64,000 nucleotides of DNA, from the NCBI RefSeq assembly GCF_910592395.1, contig NC_088308.1, forward strand, positions 22,893,501 through 22,957,500, in the 5' to 3' direction. The DNA comes from Lineus longissimus (lineage: Eukaryota > Nemertea > Pilidiophora > Heteronemertea > Lineidae). The translations under genes and the position numbers were made by a program. Below the pieces are notes generated by a model. It made no database searches. It had not been told where the DNA came from and was given only the letters and a program-made list of their open reading frames with translations. This document shows, one piece after another, positions 12,101 through 26,200 of the stretch. The first letter of the stretch is position 1. Every line of letters begins with the position of its first letter.

Positions 12101-15100
12101 GAAGTAAAGGCATGTCAGTAGAGTACATACCTTTAAACAAGCAAACACTATGGTAACATCTTTTGAGTAAAAATCTTCTAGAATCTCATGGAAGCCCTGC
12201 AAAAACAACATGCATTCTGTTAAAGGGACAATAACATGAAGGGAGATTTTTGCCGAGACGTGATTCAATTTTTGTCACATGTCTGATCCCCTTTATGAAA
12301 GAACAACGATGTACCAGTATATTACATCTAATGTAATTACGCCCTCAGGTTCAAAGACTATCATGATATCGGGTGGTTCTGCAGAAACCAAATGGGTCAC
12401 AATATCATCGAATCATCATCTGACGGCAGATGTTAGTTTCTGGTTACAGCCTCAGGGTCTCACCTGACATACAAGAATACTTACATGAATTGATGAGTAG
12501 TCTATCGTACTTAGATGACTACAGTCAATGATGACATTTTTAGGAGGGTCCGCTGAAATGTTGCCAGAGAAATAATGAGTCACTGTTACATGTACGTATT
12601 TGCCCAGGCTCAAATTAGCCCAGAAAGTAGGTCATTACAGCAAAAATGTTGTCGAAATTCAGACTTTGGGTCAGAAAAAGTGAACGTGTTCTGATATTTG
12701 GTCCAGAAATATAAGAGCAACTAGGGGAATAGGTCTGCTGTGCAGTGAGAACTGAAGTTTATTTCTGGTTTGAAGAGAACTTACTTCAAAATACAACTTT
12801 ATTACAAGCCTCGACACAAGTTCAGCTTTATATGAAAGACTGAATGTACTTACTTCTAAATGCAACTTTGTTCAACTTTGAGGCCACATAGTCAATAGCC
12901 GGGAATGTTATACCAAGTTCAAATTGAACAACTACAATCTCTTTGTTTATCACCTGAAACGGAAGACATGTGGGTTAGACACTTTCTAGCAGTTCATGTA
13001 GTAACATTCACCCCACCCCCTTGTATTGATATTGACAAAAACCAGCGGTCATTTGAAGTTGGATTTTGGAAAAAATCTACTTGAGACAGTCATTCTCTGT
13101 TCAAAGTCTCATTTCATCAGCTTCAGATGGTCAGGTGAAACTTCCCTGTGTGCTAGCTGCATGAGATGAGAGGTTTCTGTAGTTAAAACATCAATGGCAA
13201 TATTAGAACAACACAGGCAATGGCATTCAAAGATGTCATTCTGAATGTTGTCTACTTACTATTGTTGATGGTCTTGATTGTGAAAATAACAACATAAGGA
13301 GATTGACTCCAATACCAATAAGTATACCATACTGAAATGGAAAAGGAAAGTTCAATTAGTGATGGAGGATTAGTGGATGAACAGTAAAACCTGGATGAGA
13401 CCAGTTAGTCTTTGGCTAGTTTATCATTAGGCTTTTAGAGCACGGCTAGCTCTGCTGGGATAGGCAATGGGGGAAAGCTTCCTGATAATCCTTCCTTTTT
13501 AACTCCAAGGGCCAGATATGTAAATCTAATTCCAAGATAATCATCGCCTTGACACTTACCTCTATTCCAAGCAAAAAGGAAAATAGGAATGTAAAACCCC
13601 ATGGAATGAGATCAAGTTCTGAAATAGGGAAACAGACAATCATTAATGTTGTACACTTATAGAACTGACACAAAAAAGGATACTAGACTGGGTGGATATC
13701 AGCAGGAAGTTGGTTCTATCGCAATACTGGAAGTGGAACAATCTCTATGTCCTACTGTGGAAGGCTGACTGGATGAAGCGGGCCACATACTACATAGACT
13801 GAACAAACATGTTCGTAATGCATAGGTGCCCGCCTGGCAGAGGTGTCCGCAAGGGCAGGTTCTACTGTAGTAAGTGTGGAATTCAAATATGATTTAGATT
13901 TTAGCATCAATATAGCCAAGCAATTACTCAGGCAAACTCATTAATCAATGTCAACAGTTGAAATTTACTTACTTCGAACTTTCCACATTTTCTTCAAGAT
14001 GCCGAAATCAACCATCTGTATCACAGCAGCAATAATAACGGCCCCGAGGGTCGCCTTTGGAATATAGTAGAACCAGGGAGTAAGGAAGGCAAGGGCAAGC
14101 ATCACAAGGGCACCTGGAAAACATCAGACAAATTACTATATTGTCAATGTAGCCTACTATACATTAGCAGGTGCTTCTCAATTGGTTGTATAAATCAATG
14201 CTGGTTATGGAAATGCGATGTCTCTATTCAAAGTTTCATATATCATGACACTCAACCAACCCACCCAAACGAATGACGTAAGTCTTCAGGGAAGCATGTA
14301 CTGACCTGTAAAGATTCCACCAAGAGGTGTCTTGACCCCACTCTGGGAGTTAACAGCAGTCCTGAAACAAAACCAAGTTGGAGACATTAGGATTTATCAA
14401 TTATCATATGAGGCAAAATGCGAGTTGGATCCGACACTCGGGCAGTATTTTCGTCATATTAGTTTTTGTGTCAGCCCCTCAGGCCTGAGTTACACATCAC
14501 TATGCATTATATGATCCTTGCTGTAGACTAACTTACCTGGAGAAACTACCAGTGACTGGATATGACCCAACAAACGAACCAGCAATATTAGCAATGCCTG
14601 AAAAGGAATGAAAGATGTCATCATTGGGTGCAGTATACAAGTACACAGTTGAGTTCGTATCCACAGAATTGGCCGGGTAAGAGGTACTGGTTAACTTTAT
14701 ATTTTTTACAATATAACTCTTTGGGGAAGCAATCGCTTGCAATCATTACCTGTCCGCCCTGAATAAATACACTTATTGGCTTGAATTCTTTGACTAAGAC
14801 TAAGAAAACACTTGACTTACCGATTGCTATCAACTCTTGACTAGGGTGAAGTTTGTAATTATTTTTCCGTGCTAAAAAAAAAAAGATAAAAGCACTTGTA
14901 ACTCTAAAAAATGAACAAAACTGAATTCAACAAAATTATAAACCATTCAAGAACAGAGAGACAAACAATTGATGATTATGACTGATACCAAGAATTGTGT
15001 CGTTACAAAATCACAAATTTTTTCGAAATGTTTTTTTATCTTAATAAATCAAATGAGGAAATATGGAGTGTTCTGATCAAGGTGGTCTTGTTAGTGAGGT

Positions 15101-18100
15101 GGTGAAATGCTGAGGGAAAAACAAGGAGAACAATAGACAGTAAATAGTCTCTATCATAGGTACACTAGGTTTATCCCACGTACACTCTTAGCAGAAAAGG
15201 TACTTGAGCTTATAAAGAACCTTGAAAAAGTAAGGCATTTTGGTAAGATGAAAAAATTGAAGAACACGAACATCTGATTAGCTGAGGAGGGGAATACCCA
15301 AAGTAAACAGTGGACTCAGGACGCTTTTCAAAAGGGAGCTACGACATTATGCAACCTCTCATTTAGTTTTTGCTAACTTGCTTTAGAAGAACCTGAACAA
15401 CAGATAGAATTACCTGCATGCATTATGACATGACTTATAACCTTGCACAGTTTTTCAAATGACACCTGTTAGTTTGAAAGGATGTGATTATTGTGAATAT
15501 TAGAAGTGATGTACAGTGTTAAATCTAGACCAGATTTTAGTTTAATTCACTCGTACCAGAATCGAATGCTTGGCCTTTCAATAAGTGATAGATGAAACGA
15601 CCTTTTTTCCTTAATGCCATCTCAACAATTCTTTCCTCTTCTTTGTTTTTCCTCTCTAAATGTGATGAAAAATATCATCCAGATTTCAGAGGAATAAACG
15701 GGTCAACCATATTTTTAAAGTCAGCACTTTACTGGCGAACTTAACGATGTATCAAAGGAATGAGTTGGTCACATCAGACAAACAGATATGACCTCAACTT
15801 TCAAAAAACGGAACAAATCATTGCCATGGATCTTCTGAACATTCCCCTATGGTATGGAAAGCAACTGATGGGGGATAACATGCCTATTCCATTCTATGAT
15901 AATTCTATACGCCATGCGCTGAGGTAAAAGTCTGTGAATTGCAATGATTATCTGGTTTGATATTTGATCCAATCTCTCTCAAAGACCACCCTAACAAGAC
16001 CACCAGATTCAGGACAAAGCTAACTTAACATTAAAACTCTTTCAAGAATTCTCTTCACTGCACTTCACTTCCAACATCACTGCAAGCAAAAGTATAAGCC
16101 AAATTCTAAAGTTATCAACTCACCAAAGGCTTTTCCTATTGCAATCGTTTCAACTAGACCCAAAATTGGCACAATGAAGAAGCCAGTTCCAATACTCTGG
16201 AAAAAATTGTAATTTTATAACGTACAGTTAGAACAGGTTAAATCCAACAAATGACTTACTGAATAAGAAAACAATGGGTGCAAACAGGATGAGCATTGGC
16301 TTCATTTTGGACTATGACGATGCATCTTATGAGTTCAATGGTAACATTGCTTTATAGCAGAAAGCTTAAGAACACAAGGCTCCCCTCATGTCATTGAATT
16401 ATAGAGATCAGGTAGTCTTGAACTTCGGCAACGCACATGAACTTACAGAGAAGATATCCCCCGCTGTATATGTGGTTCCATTACCCGTTCCATTGACACC
16501 ATAGTCAACAACACTAAACGCTGGAGGCTTGAAGGGTGGAAGACCGGGTTTAAGATCTCCTGTCACAATGAAGGGTTTAATCTCATGCAGGGAGAGCCCA
16601 TAGACCAGTAATGCTGAGACAATAACTAACAAGGCATTTCGACCTGGAACGGCAAATGAAAAAAAAAAAAACTCGCAGTTAGAGTGGATACACAGCAACT
16701 CAATGGCAAAGGCAGCTTAAGCAGCCTGCAAACAAGTAATTTTTGTCACTGCGTCAGACCTGCAATAATAATTGCAGTGATGTGAGACAAAGATACCTCT
16801 CATGCGGTGCTCACTTGGACATCTGATACCTCCTGGGCTGAGAAAGAAAAGCACGGTTGTGTGTTTTGCCCAAGGACACATGAAATCAGTTTTGTGGTTC
16901 CTCCAGGAGTTGGAGCTCAGTGCTGAACCCATTACTCTGCTCATCAGCCAGGAAATGACGAAATCAAGACCTTCGCACTAAAAACTGCAAGGAGAGAGAG
17001 ATTACAAGCCCGCGCGTGGCCGCTGCTAAAATTCTTGAGTGATATCACAAACTATCATGTTGAAGCAAAAAAAGTGACTTACTAATAGACAGCAACCAGA
17101 TGAGATATCGTCCCACTTTTTGACACTTGTTCATATCTTCCTCTGGTCCGTAACAATTGAAATCTTTCATCTTTTTCATAAACACGAGAATGACGAAACA
17201 CGTAATGCCCATCACAACATCTGGCCAGCTGGAAGATAAAGGATCAGGTCAACCTTCTTTCTCTGAGGCACCTCCACTTTCTAAGAATTCGGGAAAAAGG
17301 AGTTTTGATCTGGACAAGTGAGATGATTTGAAATGATTTCTTGATAGTATAAAGGAGACTTACCGTGTTTCTGGGATGTGCACACAAAGGTCATAAACCA
17401 TATGCAAGAATTCCCTGGATATATTTTGAAGACCTAAGATATACTGAAAAGAGAAAAGAATATTGTGTTATTTGGGTTTTTCTAAAAAGGGTATTGGGAA
17501 GAAACCACTTTGAAAAGACAAGCCATGATGTCGGATGTATATTTTTGAGGACCTAAATGTTTGCAAAAAAACATCCTTTTCAGATTTTGCTTCATCTAGT
17601 TTTTCATACAAACGTTTCAAGGTGGGACCAGGTGATGTCTGGAAAATATATAATTAAATATTGGTACTGTCGGTTTTTCTCAGACAACCACTTAATTCAG
17701 CTGAAACATTTTACACAGGGAAACTTGATCCAGCACATGGAGCAATGTAAACCACGAGATTACTGTCAAAGCGAGAGTAAAATATGTATACCCCGTAGAT
17801 TCATTTTGCATCAACAAAATAAGTGCATCTACAACAATTTTCACAAAATGCTCTATAAGCAAAAAGTATTTTATTGCAAAATACAAACAACTTCAATATC
17901 AGTATATTGAGTTAAATTTTGTCCTTGTTACAGAATAGTAAAATCTGTTAACTCTCAGTCAGGCACTACATCCCCCTAAAAATCCCCTCACCCCCTGGAT
18001 CCATGGTTGCTTACCTTTAGTTGACCGATTGCTATCGTAATTGCTGCGGCTGTTGTGAAACCACTTATCACCGGGTGGGAAATAAATCTGACAAGAAAAC

Positions 18101-21100
18101 CTGAAATGGAAAGATCGAGAGTTTGCCGCAAACCAACAATCGACATTACAGATGCAACACACTCAAAAAAACCTTCACTAGTTTATCAGAATTTGGTTTT
18201 CATCTGGTTCATTTTAAAAGCGAACACCTTTCTCTAAACTTTTTACCAGGGCAGTGGGTTCATATTCCAGTCCGATCACAGCTTTTCTTCACCAGGTCTG
18301 CTCAAGTGATGTGGTACGATACATCAGCTGCTCACAGGAATGGCTCTATGGAGACCTATTACAGTGAGAGTTGTCTGTCGTAAAGCACCTTCTTAGAGAC
18401 AGACTCGGGTCAGTCTGAAGCACTTATGGAAAAGTGTCCATTGATATCTTATTTGGTCATCACATTAAAGCTTACCTAAGTGAAAAACACCCATTACAAA
18501 CTGAATGAGCCCTGTCATGAGGCATAAAACGATGGCATAGGTGGCGTCATCTTTCACAGGAGATTTGGCAAATGCGGCTGTCATGAGTGACATAATGGCA
18601 GTGGGACCAAGCGTGATGTCTTTGGAAGTGCCGAGGAAGCAGTAGATAAAACAACCAACAAAGGCAGAGTATAAGCCATACTGGAAGAGAACATGAAAAA
18701 TATTATGTCGTTATTGCTCCACATGACAATCATATAAATTTGTGTCACTCAGTAGATGTGCCAGATATAGGTTTTGTTCTTACCTGTTGAGGAAGATCAG
18801 CGACTTGAGCATAAGCTAAACCCTGTGGAATCACCATCAGACCAACAGTCAAACCTGCTATTACATCGCACTGCAGAGTATCGAGCCTGAAAAAAAAGTA
18901 AAAACTAGTCAGTCGAGTCAAGGGACCCGGACAGGGGCAACTAAATTTTCAGGCCAAAAAAGACAGGTGACCCAACTGGAACCAACCTTACAAGAGCTTG
19001 ACATCGCCACACCCTGGTACTCTCCCATAGGGGAGCAGGTTGATATAGAATTGGTATGGTACCGGTTAACATGGGGTCAAGGATGATTGTCCCAACTAAA
19101 TTTCAGCCATAATTGGCTGAATGAACCCCATAAAACACCCCTTTCTAACTGTTTCTGCATGTAATCATAATTGATATCAAGACACTCTTCAAAGTTAAAA
19201 CTAAAAACATACCTGTATTTTGGCAGCCATTGTACAATTGGGAATTTCTTTTTGGCATTCTCAGCTGAGCAGAAGTCCTTCGCCAGCACTTTACAACGTT
19301 CACAGTTGCACGCCATTTCTTTCAAGGTCAAGCAACAATGTGGACCCTCTTCGTCATCCGTGTCGTTGTCGTCAAGGTTTACGTCATTTTCAGCCTTTTC
19401 CTGGTCACCTGAAATGAGTGATAACATGACACATTTTAAAACAGAGAATAATGCCAGGCAAGCGGGAAGAGCAGCCTTTGGTTATCTTTAGGGGGCCACT
19501 GAAAGCAAGGTTATAGATTGTCCAGCGGTTAGATGTCAAGAGGTAAAAGTGTTCTAAAAAAGTTTATCAAGGAAATCATTACAATGTGTTATGTCTGAGG
19601 ATTGAAATGCATCAAATTGGTAACAGTCTTTCCTTACCTCTTGAAATATAATTTTGAAATGGATATAATCATTAGATAAAGGCTAAGTGTATAGGTTATA
19701 AGAAGTCCTTATTGGTGCCAAATTACATAAATACCATATCTCAATATTTCTTGACCTGTTTGGCATAACTAGAATGATAAGATGACCCAAGAAATCTGAT
19801 TTCACAAACCCTGGAACTATTGATTTTTCTCATAAAGCCTTAAAATTCATGGCCAATGAGATATCAAGATCCTGCATGTGATTGTTAAAACAAATTCATC
19901 TTTAGTCCCTATACCGAATGTCACAGGCAATCAGGAACGCATAAAATCAGTGTTCCCACCTGTAAACATGACTTGGGAATGTTTTCCAGGGCTTTCCAAT
20001 TACTATAGGCAGCCTGTTGGAGCACCGAGCTGAACTATGGGGTATCAGAAAACTGTCAGGCTGCCCCAGGGGTGTCATGCAGGCTGTTGACTCCCTCCTG
20101 ACAACTTTTGGGGCCAGAATTAACACTTTCACCTCTTTTGCATTGTTTGTGTCAGTACTGATATAGGCCTACGATTCACACCCCTGGTGGTGGTGTAGGG
20201 GAGTCACTCGGTCTGCAAAGAAAGCTGATGCTTGCATTTAGCATAGGATGGGTTAATGCGGTCAACTGCCCAGGTACAAACCATTTGACTTCGAAAAAGT
20301 TGTTGAAACATATGACTCAACTAGTAAGGCACTCAAGTTGGACTAAATTGATCGGAAGTTGTTGAAAGAGTCAATGATACTCCTGCAGATTAAGTACTGG
20401 TTGCAGAAACTGAATAAATACTTCAGGTGTGACATCACATCCACGGAACCTGCGTGGAAAGTAAATACAAAGGAGAAGGGAGCTACCACAAGTTCCACAT
20501 CTCCAAAATTTGGTAGGCTGCGTATTTTCAAAGGCAATTGGCAGGCCAAAGCTTACATCAGGGTATGTCGCCTCATCTCTCCATGTGGGATCTTTTACTT
20601 GCCCTGGCACAGGTGCTCTACTTATCATTTCTACTGACTAAGTCTAAGCTTCATACCTCATTCGAAGGATGCAGCAGAGCAGTTAAGTAAAGGTCTGTGA
20701 CGACTATGTTGTCTGGCTTTAAATCGACGAGGAGAAATTCAAGAGAGTTGTTTGGCATGATGTGATACCACAAATGGTTCGTTAGACATGTCTGTAATCA
20801 GCTGACAACATACCATCACATCATACCCCCAAGAGAATTTGAATGATTAACTACATCTACATTACAATTACATTCACCGCCGGCTTTTTCTGTCTCATGG
20901 AATGTCACATGCAACAATGTGTCCCCAGAGAGCGAGAATCGATGAATTATCCATCCATTGATGAATATATTAGGAACATTGGAATACATTGCAACACGTC
21001 GATTGTTCTCATGTGGTCACAATGCAAACAGCTCCCGGCTGCAGCCACCGACCAGCTCAAATCATTATATCAGTTTGTCAATTAAGTTTTATGGCAAATT

Positions 21101-23231
21101 TTTATGCTGGTATTTATGCAACTCCCTTCTGAGCTTGAAAAGAAGAAAATTGTAATTTTTTTGACGCTAGTCACTACTGATTAAATATCAATAAAGAGAT
21201 TCTCGATATTCCATTAGATTTTAAAGCTTTCTATTCAAATGGTCGATTCAGCTGCGCACAGATGTGTTAACGCTGCATACAGCTGGGTGAAAGCTAACGA
21301 AATGTTTCATATACAAATGTAGGCCTAACCAGCTGGGAATGTCTTCCGATCGTAATCACTGGTGGTCCAGGAAAATAGAAATGCAGTTGTACACAATGTC
21401 AAAGTGCAGTTATTATGCATACGAATTTGCTGAAAGTTGGTATTTACAGTATTTGTATTATAGGCAATGCTGAAATATACATTTAGTAAGTATTTTACAC
21501 AACTAAAATTTTTCAAATTCCTTTAAGATCAATGCAAAGGCCTTTAAGATCAATGCACACATGGCATGGTGCACTACATACATGTAAAAGGGATCGGGTC
21601 GAGAGGATTAATGCCTTTTTATCTATAAAGCCACATCCGGGCTTTAAAGGGATTCCTAAATTACATCAGAGACAATTATTTACTTTATCAGGCCTATGCA
21701 ACTGTGCTATCGTTTCAGTTTTCGATAGGCATGGGCAATGCGACATCGGTTCCAAAAGTGATGGTGACTAATGAGATTGCCCACAGTGTTCCAATCCATC
21801 TTAATTGGTCAATTTGAATCAAGTCCACCGGGCATATTGATTTTGCAAGTAACAGTGCTGTAATACCAGCACACCACTAGGCCTATACAAAGCCTGAGGG
21901 CATATAAAAAGTAACAGCTATGCACAAGCTGGTCAGCCAGTGTTAATTTATATTTATGCCACCTGCCAGCTTGGACAACCAGACTACTATGTTACATGTA
22001 CATTATATATTATTGCCAATAAAAGTGTGTGTTTTAAGAGAGGGCGTGGGTTGGTCCGGTACATGAGTGACTGTTTTAGGCAGCGCCCTTCCAACACTTC
22101 GTGTAAATCAAATGGTCTCAGCATGTTGTCACAGCTAGGCCTACGACGTCAGCACACAAAGTCACTTGGCCATACACCTGTCCATTCATCCTTGAAAGCT
22201 TTATTAATACTAATTGACTGTAGAACCTTGGATTACGTCAAGACAATGAGATTAGGGAGAAGAAGGTTATTAGGGAAAGGAGAGATGTGATTAACATAGA
22301 GCACTGTTCAGTCTTGTTTTGGTTTATATATTCCTCTCATATTTCTTTCCCTTTGAAGAGGCCAATAAATAAGGACTAATTACTTTTAATATAAAAAAAT
22401 AAGTTCAATTCAAATAAGTCCCTAAATGCAAGTCATCGAATCTAGCTGGCCCATATTTGGGGCCCGGGCCGGCCTCTTTTAATAAAGTGGATGAGTGCAC
22501 CTCATATCTTGATGAGTGTTATCTTTTTAATTGTTTTTCGGAGCAGAATTTAACATTTAAACCTACAGACCTTTTCAAGTGGGTCAAACAAGATTAAAAA
22601 TTAAATAAATTTCTATTTGTATCTTATTCATCAAGAAAAGAGCCAGCTGTCAGAAGTTAGATCAAGTTTTATGATCAGATAAATTAACGCAAAATCACTT
22701 GTCCAATCCTAATCTTTGTTTTTGATGACAAAGCTACCAACCAACGTTTTCTTCTAGTGATACAGCTACTGGGGAACCAGACTGAGCATCAACAAAATCC
22801 GAAAAACGATTATGATAAAACAGGCTTCACCGCAAAATAAAGATTTTCTGGGTATTATCTCTTTCAACAGAGTTAAATCACTTTGTATGAAAACTGCTAC
22901 AATTCTTTTAATCATCAAAGGAACAATCTGATATTTGAAAATATCGACCAGCAGTGCATGGATCATCAATTTCTGTATTATTTGATTACTTTTATTTCTT
23001 ATTGCTCTCTTTTCTTCTGACTCTCTATCTACACTGCACTTCTGTTTATTGTATTTTCATCCCATGTAAAATGTAAATTTTATACGGATTCAATAAACTC
23101 TGGTAATTGGTAATTTGCTTTCCATAACACTTACTTATTTGAATCGTACCGTTACCGTTACTTCCTGGTCGCCCCGGAAGATACTTGACCGGATGTGTGG
23201 CAATTAAATCATCCATCTCTGGCGCAACCAT
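9159..23231 (-). CDS. SLC26A11: Sodium-independent sulfate anion transporter (SLC26A11)
   Basis: SLC26/SulP-family anion exchanger; vertebrate SLC26A11 moves sulfate and chloride at plasma and lysosomal membranes. Exons on the minus strand: 23231-23135, 19408-19213, 18886-18784, 18680-18476, 18100-18015, 17443-17364, 17228-17083, 16643-16447, 16196-16124, 14871-14821, 14597-14537, 14361-14306, 14113-13973, 13618-13560, 13331-13260, 12953-12854, 12552-12485, 12196-12131, 11992-11905 and 9262-9159. They total 2049 nt (682 aa) and every junction is in frame. Diagnostic stretches are FPIVQWLPKYR, GLTVGLMVIPQGLAYAQV, GPTAIMSLM and SYPVTGSFSRTAVNSQSG. The STAS domain occupies the last five or six exons (VVVQFELGITFPAIDYV, IIDCSHLSTIDY). 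An NGTGNGT sequon sits in a predicted outer loop. The N-terminus is longer than in human (606 aa), with an acidic and a Cys-rich patch. Start ATG 23231 lies 3.7 kb upstream of exon 2. An extra in-frame exon at 11419-11538 is possible. Confidence 0.93.
11408..11538 (-). CDS. SLC26A11: Optional C-terminal exon of SLC26A11
   Basis: It lies in the last SLC26A11 intron. The acceptor TTTCAG at 11539-11540 is followed by a frame that continues exactly from the phase-1 end of the exon at 11905 and reads E-THDVDAGQSLLGSDRL. It then carries two imperfect 13-residue repeats (RLRHVTGSMNDAG and LLRQVSGSLNESG) and ends ...SGTV with TGA at 11408-11410. Spliced at the GTACTG donor instead, the exon is 11419-11538: 120 nt, phase 1 on both sides, leading in frame into the last exon at 9262. 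It could therefore be a constitutive exon, a cassette exon, or an alternative terminus with a PDZ-ligand-like tail. RNA data would decide. Confidence 0.55.
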
Positions 23232-26200
23232 GATCCTCCGACTTAATCCAGATTATTCGAAAAAATATGTTAAGTCAAAATACGACAGGACTTATCACAA
23301 ACTGACTGTCAAACTACATGAAATCCTTCTTTCCTTCTGGCTGAATCCACTTATCAGAGTTGATGTATCAAGTCCGCATAAATTGAGATTTAAGTTATTT
23401 AGACAGCACAAGATGATTGGATGAAATGTAATGAATATTCATGAACAGAATCAACATTCAGCCCAGTGTCCATCTAAAATTATCAGAATCAGAATCCCAT
23501 TTCAAGCAGGGTCTTCCCCAAACTGATTGTGTCGTGTTGGCAGCCCTATCAGCCGGGTCACCACGCATTCCTTTTTCTGCTTGCAGAGAAAGTCCTGTGC
23601 AAACGTGCATATGTGGCTTGTCTTACCCAATAGCACTTTGTCAATAATACCAGCACACAGAGAGGTATTGATTGGGTGAACCCATTGTTGACAACAGGGG
23701 GTAGCTTTTTAAGGTTTGACCAACTGTGGCAAATTACTTGTGGTAACACTGGGGGATTTTAACAAATTCATTGATATTTGAGGGGAGGGGAAAAGCGATC
23801 CCTTTTCTGGCATGTTCATGGTCTAAAACTCCCAAATCTCAGTGGATGGTTAGTTTTTCTTGTGGATATGAACCCTTTGTAGTAAACTGGACTCGCCCAC
23901 AGATTAACAAGTGGCTGAATTAATTCAAAGTATTGAACTTTGACTACAGTAGCTGAAATCTTTCTCACTATGAAATTATTCACTCACCGCACAGTAGACC
24001 TTTTAAGCTTTTTTTGGTAATCAAAAGTTGACATTTAATTGAAATGTGTAATTGGCAATATGAACACTTGCCAGTTTACTTGACCTGTAGGCCAAATTGA
24101 TAAGTAATTAGCATGGCTATCTATTTGGGCAAGTATGGTTTAAAAAAGATAATTTATACTTTGATATTCTATACTCTCATATATACTTGATTTTGGTAGA
24201 AGTGAAAGTCTAAATAAACTTACGTCATCAGCAAACGCTTATTAGCTCACAGATTTTCAAAATTGGTTTTACACAGGCCTGTCTATTGTACATACCTACA
24301 ATGGGATCATTTACTGTAGTTGACCTGCACTCTTTAGAAATAAAAGTAAAAGGGGGTTTCAAAAGACACACCAGTTGACCCTTTTTGGCCTTTAATAATC
24401 CATCCCATTACAAATCATGAAATAAAGCAATGAGAATAAACTTGGAGTGTTTCAGAAGGGCTTGATAAATTGGCCCCATTTCATATCAAGATGACCTGGA
24501 AAGCCCTCATGTAACTTGACATCTCTTATCCATAACTGGAGTATTTGTTTTGTACCCCAAATTCACTTGTTGGCCAGGCCAAGTTTTTGTGATAATGTTT
24601 TGATTTGGTCCTGTACCCTGTATTGAAAATCAGTGGGAAAACGTGTCTACAATGGCAATTCAACAAACAATTTTCAAACCGTAGCTAAAATGTTTAACCC
24701 TTTCTTTATTGTCGAAAAAAGGAGGAATCTTCAGAAGCTAGAAAGGTCAAACAGTTGCCACTGACGTCCACTTTAAAACAATTATCAAATGTCAACAAGA
24801 AGTCAGTTTAAACATGTTTCAGACGATGATGTACTCACGAAACCTTTCCCAGTCTCCAATCTAAGTCAAGTGATCAATATTGGTCACAGTCAGGGTTTCC
24901 CACGATAAAGGGATATCAAATCAACAGACATGACAGATTTGCTTATAAGTATAACGTAAAAGACAATACACAGGAAACCTAAACATTTATTAAATTGTGA
25001 AATCAGACATCTTATACGCCCACAAACAACTATTTCATTTTAATTCTGAATATCATCAAGAACTATTCAAGTAATATGGTAATGCTATTGCTATCAGTCG
25101 TGGCATCTGAAAACCTAGACTTTCCACCAAAAGCCACCGTGACATCAAGCCCTTAGCTAAGCGTTCACAAACAAGTGATTTCTATTGTCGCAACCTGCAA
25201 TGTAGCCAAGGCAAGGGACAAGTGATTGCGATGTAACCATTCAGGGGTTGCTTTCAAATCACAATCATCGTGTTGTCATGGGTACGTCGCAGGTCGCATT
25301 ATGAGCAATACTTTTTTAAACGCTGTGAAACCAAATCAGAGATATCCCAATCCAAGCAGAAATGAACAGAAATAATCACCTAAGAGGCCTTCAGTTTGTT
25401 CCTGGTTTATCCGTCCTCCATTCTTGCATCTCCTGCACACTCTTTTCCACCTTTGAATCAATTTCTTTTTTAAACCCATGATTATCAATCATAAGAAATT
25501 TGAAAGGTTAGGACACAAGTGACACATTCCATGAAGCAAAGATGACTAATTGAAAATAAAATATCCGCAGAATGTATTTGCCTTCTGCCTGTGTACGTGG
25601 AAGTAATTTAGGTATTCTTAATCAATCATTGCAGTTCAACCCCTACTTCTAAACTTATATATGAACTATGAAGTTGCCACTTCTAGCTTGAAACAGCTGC
25701 AATTCATAAACCTCACCAATGGGACAAATATATTCTAAAACTTACCATAAGCGATCTACAGTTGAACTCACTCATTCCTGCTGTGCTAAGTGTCAACTGG
25801 AGTAAAATGTGTTAATGACACGAAAAATCTTTCCTGTCCCCAAAATGTCTCAGTGAGGGGGTTTGTAATGTGGCCTATCAACTTATGAAGGTTCCGGATG
25901 GTTTTATAAATAACAGACTCTATTGCATTGTAACATAACCATGCAGTGTGCTATTCTATATTCTGTAATTAATATGCACATAACAACTCATCAAGTAAAC
26001 AGTTAGTGTGAGTGATGACAAAATGCTTGGGAATGCCAACAGAACAACGATAATTGAATTTGAGATTCTGCAGCAGGACAAAATACAGCAGCTAAGTTTT
26101 AAATGCCCGCTGAGAATACAGAAATGAAAAGCAGTGTGGCTCTATTCTACTTACTCTTTATTCTGACCTGCCTTGCTCCTGTCAAAAGTGTCCCTAAAAT

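Noticed and set aside
16790-16960. Segment with 'gttttgcccaaggacacatg' and 'ctgaacccatta', resembling dispersed repeats common in marine animals
   Set aside because: Only short words match what I remember. No ends, tail or target duplication could be defined.
19077-19427. Continuous 116-codon minus frame starting MLSLISGDQ
   Set aside because: Its middle is SLC26A11 exon 2, but the ends read through the acceptor and donor into intron. Exon 1 at 23231-23135 joins in frame.
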